Part shown: in pieces, positions 58,085 to 64,000 of the stretch
Layout: each line of letters begins with the position of its first letter
Numbering within the stretch: position 1 is the first letter of the stretch
DNA from: Mesorhizobium loti
GTDB taxonomy: Bacteria > Pseudomonadota > Alphaproteobacteria > Rhizobiales > Rhizobiaceae
Assembly (NCBI RefSeq): GCF_001510895.1
Contig: NZ_LPWA01000120.1
Location: 50,001 to 114,000 of the forward strand
Length of the DNA stretch: 64,000 nt
Reading direction: 5' to 3'
Made by a program: the position numbers and the translations under genes
The notes under the pieces: generated by a model
The model's input: only the letters and a program-made list of their open reading frames with translations
Told to the model about the DNA's origin: nothing
The model's database searches: none

Positions 58085-59659
58085 ATGGCATCCGCGATCG
58101 ACCTCACGCCTGCAGGCTTGCCGGCTGCCGCAAGGCAGAGCCGAAGGTCCACGTCGTGGATCACGCCCGCCGCCGCCCTCATCTCGCTGATCGCGCTGCT
58201 GCCGCTTGCCTTCATCGTTTGGACAGCGATCCAGACCGGCTGGGAAACCGTGATCGTGCTGATCTTCCGGCCCCGCGTCGGCGAGCTGCTTGTGAACACC
58301 ATCCTGCTCGTCGTCGTCGCGGTGCCGATCGCCATCGCGCTGTCGGTGACGCTGGCCTGGCTGACCGAGCGCAGCGATCTGCCTGGCAGCCGGCTGTGGT
58401 CGTGGCTGTCGGTCGCGCCGCTGGCCATTCCCGCTTTCGTCCACAGCTACGCCTGGATCAGCCTGGTGCCGGGCCTGCATGGGCTATGGGCCGGCGTGCT
58501 GGTCTCCGTCATCGCCTATTTTCCTTTCCTCTATCTGCCGATCGCGGCGGCGCTGCGCCGTCTCGACCCGGCGCTGGAAGATGCCGCGGCCGCGCTTGGC
58601 CTCGGCCCATGGCGCGTCTTTGCGCGCGTCGTGCTGCCGCAATTGAGGCTCGCCATCTGTGGCGGTTCGCTGCTGGTCGGCCTGCATCTGCTTGCCGAAT
58701 ACGGGCTTTATGTCTTCATCCGCTTCGACACCTTCACCACGGCGATCGTCGACCAGTTCCAGTCGACCTTCAACGGACCGGCGGCCAACATGCTCGCCGC
58801 CGTCTTGGTCGCCTGTTGCTTCGTGCTGCTTGGCTTTGAGGTGATCGTGCGCGGCGAGGAACGCTACGCGCGTGTCGGCTCGGGCGCCGCGCGCCAGCAG
58901 CAGCGCACCCGGCTCGGCCGCGCCACGCTGCCTTGCCTGCTGCTGCCCGCCGGAACAGCGCTGCTCACGCTCGGTGTTCCCTTCGTCACCGTCGGCCGCT
59001 GGCTGCTCGCCGGCGGCGCCGATATCTGGCGTTGGGACGAAATCAGCCTGGCGCTCGGTCAGACGCTGGTCCTCGCCGTCGCCGGCGCGCTGCTTGCGAC
59101 AATCGCCGCCATGCCGATGGCCTGGATCTCGATCCGCGCGCCGGGCCGCTTGCAGCGCCTGCTCGAGAGCTGCAACTACATCGTCGGATCGTTGCCCGGT
59201 GTCGTCATCGCGCTGGCGCTGGTGACGATCACCGTGCGCGTCGCCTTGCCGCTCTATCAGACCCTCTTCACCATCCTGTTCTGCTATGCGCTGATGTTCT
59301 TGCCGCGCGCGCTGATCAGTCTGAGGGCCTCGATCGCGCAGGCGCCGGTGGAGCTCGAGCGCGCCGCCTCAAGTCTCGGCCGCTCGCCGCTCAAGGCGCT
59401 GTGGTCGACGACGATCCGGTTGTCGGCGCCAGGTGCCGCGGCCGGCATGGCGATGGTCGCGCTCGGCATCACCAATGAGCTGACCGCCACCCAGATGCTG
59501 GCGCCGAACGGCACCCGCACGCTCGCGATGGCGTTCTGGTCCTACAGCGGCGAGATCGACTATGCCTCCGCCGCGCCCTACGCCTTGATCATGGTCGCAA
59601 TCTCGCTGCCGATGACCTTGCTGCTCCATGTCCAGTCGAAGCGGATGGCCGGACGATGA
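58085..59659 (+). CDS. ferric iron ABC transporter permease (FbpB/SfuB type)
   Basis: The 524-residue inner-membrane protein has about 12 helices in two fused halves. Each half has an EAA loop that contacts the ATPase: LEDAAAALGLGPWRVFARVV and LERAASSLGRSPLKALWSTT. The double-length single permease is typical for ferric iron transporters. ATG 58085 is used; no clear ribosome site. The stop overlaps the ATPase start by four bases (ATGA). Confidence 0.92.
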   Translation: MASAIDLTPAGLPAAARQSRRSTSWITPAAALISLIALLPLAFIVWTAIQTGWETVIVLIFRPRVGELLVNTILLVVVAVPIAIALSVTLAWLTERSDLPGSRLWSWLSVAPLAIPAFVHSYAWISLVPGLHGLWAGVLVSVIAYFPFLYLPIAAALRRLDPALEDAAAALGLGPWRVFARVVLPQLRLAICGGSLLVGLHLLAEYGLYVFIRFDTFTTAIVDQFQSTFNGPAANMLAAVLVACCFVLLGFEVIVRGEERYARVGSGAARQQQRTRLGRATLPCLLLPAGTALLTLGVPFVTVGRWLLAGGADIWRWDEISLALGQTLVLAVAGALLATIAAMPMAWISIRAPGRLQRLLESCNYIVGSLPGVVIALALVTITVRVALPLYQTLFTILFCYALMFLPRALISLRASIAQAPVELERAASSLGRSPLKALWSTTIRLSAPGAAAGMAMVALGITNELTATQMLAPNGTRTLAMAFWSYSGEIDYASAAPYALIMVAISLPMTLLLHVQSKRMAGR

Positions 59660-60738
59660 GCTTCCTCGAACTCAACGGCGTGGCGAAATATTATGGCAAG
59701 GTGGCGGCACTTGCCGGCGTCGACCTGCAAGTCGAAAGCGGCAGCCGCACCGCGATCGTCGGGCCGTCCGGCTGCGGCAAGACCACCTTGCTGAGGCTGA
59801 TCGCCGGTTTCGAGGCGCCTGACCGCGGCCGCATCGCGCTGGACGGCCAGGTGCTCGCCAATGGCGGCGCCGCCGTGCCGGCGCATCGCCGCGGCATCGG
59901 TGTGGTGGCGCAGGACGGCGCCCTGTTCCCGCATCTCACCATCGCCGACAATATCGGCTTCGGCATGGCGCGCGGCGAGGACAAGCGCATGGAGCGCATC
60001 GTCGAGCTCGCCTACATCGTCGGACTGGACAAGGCGATCCTGAAGCGCCGGCCGCATGAGCTCTCCGGCGGCCAGCAGCAGCGCGTGGCGCTGGCCCGCG
60101 CTATGGCCATGAGACCCCGGCTTATGCTGCTCGACGAGCCGTTCTCGGCGCTCGATACCGGCTTGCGCGCCTCGATGCGCAAGGCCGTTGCCGAGCTTCT
60201 GGAGGAAGCCGGCATCACAACCATCCTGGTCACCCACGACCAGGCCGAGGCGCTGTCCTTCGCCAGCCAGGTCGCCGTCATGCGCGACGGCCTGTTCTCG
60301 CAGGTCGGCACGCCGCGCGAGCTCTATTTCCAGCCCAAGGACAGGATGGTTGCCGAATTCCTCGGCGACGCCATCATCGTACCGGCCAGGATCGCCGAGG
60401 GCTTTGCCATCTCGCCGCTCGGCCGCATCGCCGTCGACACTGCCGAGCGACGCGACGTCGCCCGTATCATGCTCAGGCCCGAGCAGGTGCTGCTCAAGCG
60501 GACCTCGCGCGAGGGCATGTCGGGAACGCCGGACATGCTGTTCGGCGAAGTGACGGATTCCGAATTCGCCGGCTCGGTCTGCACCATCGCCGTGCGGCTG
60601 CTCAACAGTCCCGATCCGCCCGACGCGGCCGCGATCGGCAACACGCCGCTCATCCTGCGCAAGACGGGCATGGACGCGCCGGCGGTCGGCGAGATCGTGC
60701 GCCTCACCGTCTCCGGCAAGGCGCATGTGTTCGCCTGA
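59656..60738 (+). CDS. ferric iron ABC transporter ATP-binding protein (FbpC type)
   Basis: The 360-residue ATPase has Walker A GPSGCGKTTLLRLIAGFEAP, the signature LSGGQQQRVALARAMAM and Walker B LMLLDEPFSALD. A C-terminal TOBE-like regulatory domain (~110 residues) follows, with MLRPEQVLLKRTS. It powers iron uptake by the upstream permease, with which it is translationally coupled. It ends the iron operon. Confidence 0.94.
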   Translation: MSFLELNGVAKYYGKVAALAGVDLQVESGSRTAIVGPSGCGKTTLLRLIAGFEAPDRGRIALDGQVLANGGAAVPAHRRGIGVVAQDGALFPHLTIADNIGFGMARGEDKRMERIVELAYIVGLDKAILKRRPHELSGGQQQRVALARAMAMRPRLMLLDEPFSALDTGLRASMRKAVAELLEEAGITTILVTHDQAEALSFASQVAVMRDGLFSQVGTPRELYFQPKDRMVAEFLGDAIIVPARIAEGFAISPLGRIAVDTAERRDVARIMLRPEQVLLKRTSREGMSGTPDMLFGEVTDSEFAGSVCTIAVRLLNSPDPPDAAAIGNTPLILRKTGMDAPAVGEIVRLTVSGKAHVFA

Positions 60739-60753
60739 GTGTCGCTGCGGTTT

Positions 60754-61551
60754 TTAGCCGACCCGCTCTCCTGTCGCCGGCGACCAGAGCGGCCAGCTCT
60801 CCAGGAAATCGTGGCTGTGGATGACCACGCGCGCGCCGTCGATCAGGATGATCGAATAGGCCGGCGGCGCCTGCTCGACCACTTCGTCGCCCACAAGGTC
60901 GAGCATGAAACGGGCATGCAGGCCGCGCTGCGCCGAAAACGGAATGCCGGCTACCGTGCCGGCGATGTCGCGATGGACATGGCCGAAGAAGATGTAGCGG
61001 ACATTGCCGTGGCGCGTCAGCACATCGAGCAGCCGCTGCGGCTGTTCGAGGCCGAGCGGATCGAGAATCGTCAGGCCGAGTTCGACCGGCGGATGATGCA
61101 GGAACAGATAGACCGGCCTGCCCGCAGCCTCGGCAAGCCGGGAGTCCAGCCAGGCAAGCCGGTTGTCGCACAGTTCCCCGGTGACGCGGCCTTCCGCAAG
61201 GCTGTCGAGGAACACCAGCCGACCCTTGGGCGTATCGAAGACCGATTGCACGAAGCCGTTGCCGTCGGTTCCGTTTTCCGGAAAGGCGGCGATGAGGTTG
61301 GCGCGACGGTCGTGGTTTCCCGGCAGCAGCCGGTATGGCACCGAGAGCCTGCTCAGGGCCGATTTCAGATCGGCATAGCTTTCGGTCTCGCCCGATTCGG
61401 TCAGGTCGCCGGTGAAGACGCAGAGCGCCGCGTCGCCATGGCGAGTGTTGATATGGTCGATGCAGCGGTCGAGCCGCTCATTGAGGTTCGCGCCAAAGCG
61501 GACCTCGCCCCGACGGCCGAGATGGACGTCGGTAACCTGGATGATCTTCAT
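60754..61551 (-). CDS. calcineurin-like phosphodiesterase (GpdQ/CpdA-like)
   Basis: The 265-residue metalloenzyme has all dimetal motifs of class III phosphodiesterases: TDVHLG (DxH), FTGDLTESG, LPGNHDRR, FLHHPPV and FFGHVHRD. Family members hydrolyse cyclic nucleotides or glycerophosphodiesters. Because it ends the ugpA-E-C operon, the most likely substrates are glycerophosphodiesters taken up by that system, so it would do the job of UgpQ, which belongs to another fold. ATG 61551 lies 45 bases after the ugpC stop. Confidence 0.85.
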   Translation of the reverse strand: MKIIQVTDVHLGRRGEVRFGANLNERLDRCIDHINTRHGDAALCVFTGDLTESGETESYADLKSALSRLSVPYRLLPGNHDRRANLIAAFPENGTDGNGFVQSVFDTPKGRLVFLDSLAEGRVTGELCDNRLAWLDSRLAEAAGRPVYLFLHHPPVELGLTILDPLGLEQPQRLLDVLTRHGNVRYIFFGHVHRDIAGTVAGIPFSAQRGLHARFMLDLVGDEVVEQAPPAYSIILIDGARVVIHSHDFLESWPLWSPATGERVG

Positions 61552-61596
61552 TCCGTGAACCCTCTATCGATCTTGCAAAGCCGGCCCGAGAAACGC

Positions 61597-62694
<1,098 letters not shown>

Positions 62695-62706
62695 TTTTCT
62701 GTCTCC

Positions 62707-63621
62707 TTACTTTTCGGTCGCGATCAGGCCGCGCACGAACCAGCGCTGCATGGCCACCACGACGATCAGCGGCGGCAGCATGACGATCAGCGTGCCGGCC
62801 ATGGCGATATGCCATTCCGGCGCGCCGCCGACATTGGGGATGAGCTGCTTGAGCTCGGTCACCGCCGTCGCATGCGACTGATCCGTGGTGATGAGCAGCG
62901 GCCACAGATACTGGTTCCAGGCCCACAGGAACATGATGGTGCCGAGCGCCGCCATGTTGTTGCGCGACAGCGGCAAGAGGATGTCGATGAAGAAGCGCAA
63001 AGCGCCGGCGCCGTCCATGCGCGCGGCTTCCGTCAGCTCGTCCGGCACCGTCAGGAAGAACTGCCGGTAAAGGAAGGTGCCGGTGGCGGTCGCGATCAGC
63101 GGCATGATCAGGCCGGTGTAGGAGTTGAGCAGCCCAAGGCTGAGCGAGACCTGCACGCCCGATATCTTCTCGATCAGCCAGCTGATGCCGGTCACGTCCA
63201 TGATCGCCTGATAGGGCGACAGCACATTGGCGACGACCGCGTAGGTGGGCACGATGCGTACTTCGAGCGGCAGCATCAGTGTGACGAAGATCAGCCAGAA
63301 GATCAGCATCCGTCCCGGATAGCGGAAATAGACGATCGAGAAGGCGGTGAGCGCCGAGATGATCACTTTGCCGGCGGCAACGCCCGCCGCCATGATGAAG
63401 GAGTTGAAGAGCTTCGGGCCGAGGTCGGCCGTCGTCCAGGCGGTCTTGATGTTGACCCAGAAGTCGCTGCCCGGCAGCAGCGACATCGGCACGTCGTTGA
63501 CGTCCTTCAGATTGTGCGAGGCCGCGATCGCCACGATGACGAACGGTGCCACGCAGAAAACGAAGCCGACGAACAAAATCAGATGCGTGAAGAAGTTGAG
63601 GATCGGGGTGCGCTCGACCAT
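62707..63621 (-). CDS. ugpE: sn-glycerol-3-phosphate ABC transporter permease UgpE
   Basis: The 304-residue inner-membrane permease has six helices and the EAA loop ELTEAARMDGAGALRFFIDI. It is strongly like E. coli UgpE across its length, for example FWLIFVTLMLPLEVRIVPTY and FLYRQFFLTVPDELTEAARM, then WNQYLWPLLITTDQS and VVVAMQRWFVRGLIATEK. It imports glycerol-3-phosphate and its diesters with UgpA and UgpC. ATG 63621 lies eight bases after the ugpA stop. Confidence 0.94.
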   Translation of the reverse strand: MVERTPILNFFTHLILFVGFVFCVAPFVIVAIAASHNLKDVNDVPMSLLPGSDFWVNIKTAWTTADLGPKLFNSFIMAAGVAAGKVIISALTAFSIVYFRYPGRMLIFWLIFVTLMLPLEVRIVPTYAVVANVLSPYQAIMDVTGISWLIEKISGVQVSLSLGLLNSYTGLIMPLIATATGTFLYRQFFLTVPDELTEAARMDGAGALRFFIDILLPLSRNNMAALGTIMFLWAWNQYLWPLLITTDQSHATAVTELKQLIPNVGGAPEWHIAMAGTLIVMLPPLIVVVAMQRWFVRGLIATEK

Positions 63622-63628
63622 GGCCGCC

Positions 63629-64000
63629 TCAGCGATAATGCACGCGCCGCTCGATGAAGCGGAACTGTACGATGGTCAGCAGGATGATGAGCAGCATCAG
63701 GATGATGCTCTGCGCGGCGGCGCCCGAATAGTCGAGGCCCCTGAAGCCGTCGGAATAGATCTTGTAGACCATCAGGTTGGTGGCGTTCGCAGGGCCGCCG
63801 GCGGTCATGATGTCGACGATGCCGAAGGAATCCTGAAAACTCTCGGTGATGTTGATGACCAAGAGGAAGAAGATCGTCGGCGTAATCAGCGGAAACTGGA
63901 TGTCCCAGAAGCGCCGGACGACGCCGGACCCGTCCATTGCGGCCGCCTCGATCAGCGAGCGCGGGATTGCCTGCAGGGCGGCGAGGAAGAAGATGAAATT
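63629..64000 (-). CDS. ugpA: sn-glycerol-3-phosphate ABC transporter permease UgpA, 5' end outside window
   Basis: Only the last ~123 codons are present; the frame is open to the window edge (NFIFFLAALQAIPRSLIEAA). The EAA loop SLIEAAAMDGSGVVRRFWDI, and later ITESFQDSFGIVDIMTAGGP and FIERRVHYR at the end, match UgpA. The binding protein gene ugpB is expected further upstream, outside the window. With ugpE, ugpC and the phosphodiesterase it forms one operon. Confidence 0.92.
   Translation of the reverse strand, partial: NFIFFLAALQAIPRSLIEAAAMDGSGVVRRFWDIQFPLITPTIFFLLVINITESFQDSFGIVDIMTAGGPANATNLMVYKIYSDGFRGLDYSGAAAQSIILMLLIILLTIVQFRFIERRVHYR

Overview
The window is a GC-rich chromosomal segment that looks like a Mesorhizobium-type alphaproteobacterium (Rhizobiales). 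The grounds are conserved rhizobial gene order (prfA-prmC-DUF4167-clpB with ptsP and lysC; comF-grxC-nitrilase-DUF1178; secA/ppiC/argJ/GNAT/mutT; etfBA followed by 3-hydroxybutyryl-CoA dehydrogenase), a probable RirA-type iron box, a SigF/NrsF-type ECF pair, and several short palindromic intergenic repeat families of the kind common in this group. No prophage, transposase, integrase, rRNA or CRISPR array was found. One tRNA gene, tRNA-Leu(CAA), is present.

Layout. 1-5.5 kb: envelope genes (M23 peptidase, DHA2 drug exporter, TMEM175-like channel, L,D-transpeptidase, YjbR). 5.5-17.6 kb: core cell functions on the minus strand (clpB, DUF4167, prmC, prfA, ptsP, lysC), then two small genes and ubiG. 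17.6-21.5 kb: accessory redox and efflux genes, namely a two-component flavin monooxygenase set with a divergent winged-helix regulator and a perfect palindromic operator, and a DMT exporter with a divergent MarR regulator. 21.5-29 kb: DUF1178, nitrilase, grxC, comF, a methyltransferase, a lone Flp pilin, mutT, a GNAT protein, argJ and a TetR regulator. 29-33 kb: a parvulin divergent from secA. 33-37 kb: a large ATPase-LuxR regulator divergent from DUF4242, a small ORF and a secreted protein. 37-41.6 kb: flippase, FemAB/BioF2-like acetyltransferase, beta-propeller and tRNA-Leu. 41.9-50.5 kb: YqaA, DsbB, HNH, AlkA-like glycosylase, GluQ, membrane proteins, an SDR, a HIG1-like protein, a cobalamin adenosyltransferase and a rhomboid. 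50.6-53.4 kb: etfB, etfA and the dehydrogenase (electron transfer and acyl-CoA metabolism). 53.4-56.7 kb: PAS-GGDEF diguanylate cyclase and the ECF sigma/anti-sigma pair. 56.8-60.7 kb: a three-gene ferric iron ABC transporter. 60.7-64 kb: part of a ugp glycerol-3-phosphate uptake operon ending in a calcineurin-like phosphodiesterase.

A striking property of this sequence is a series of about 13 small deletions (nearly all one base) that break otherwise normal genes, including prfA and clpB. Almost all fall where GGC or GCC has lost one base. Because prfA is essential in bacteria, most of these are probably consensus errors in the assembly rather than true pseudogenes. Frameshifted genes are therefore annotated over their full repaired span.

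The best candidates for something undescribed are the ATPase-LuxR / DUF4242 / secreted-protein cluster with its array of short repeated sites at 35.87-35.96 kb, and the palindrome-controlled flavin monooxygenase pair at 17.6-20 kb. Neither can be assigned a substrate or signal from sequence alone.
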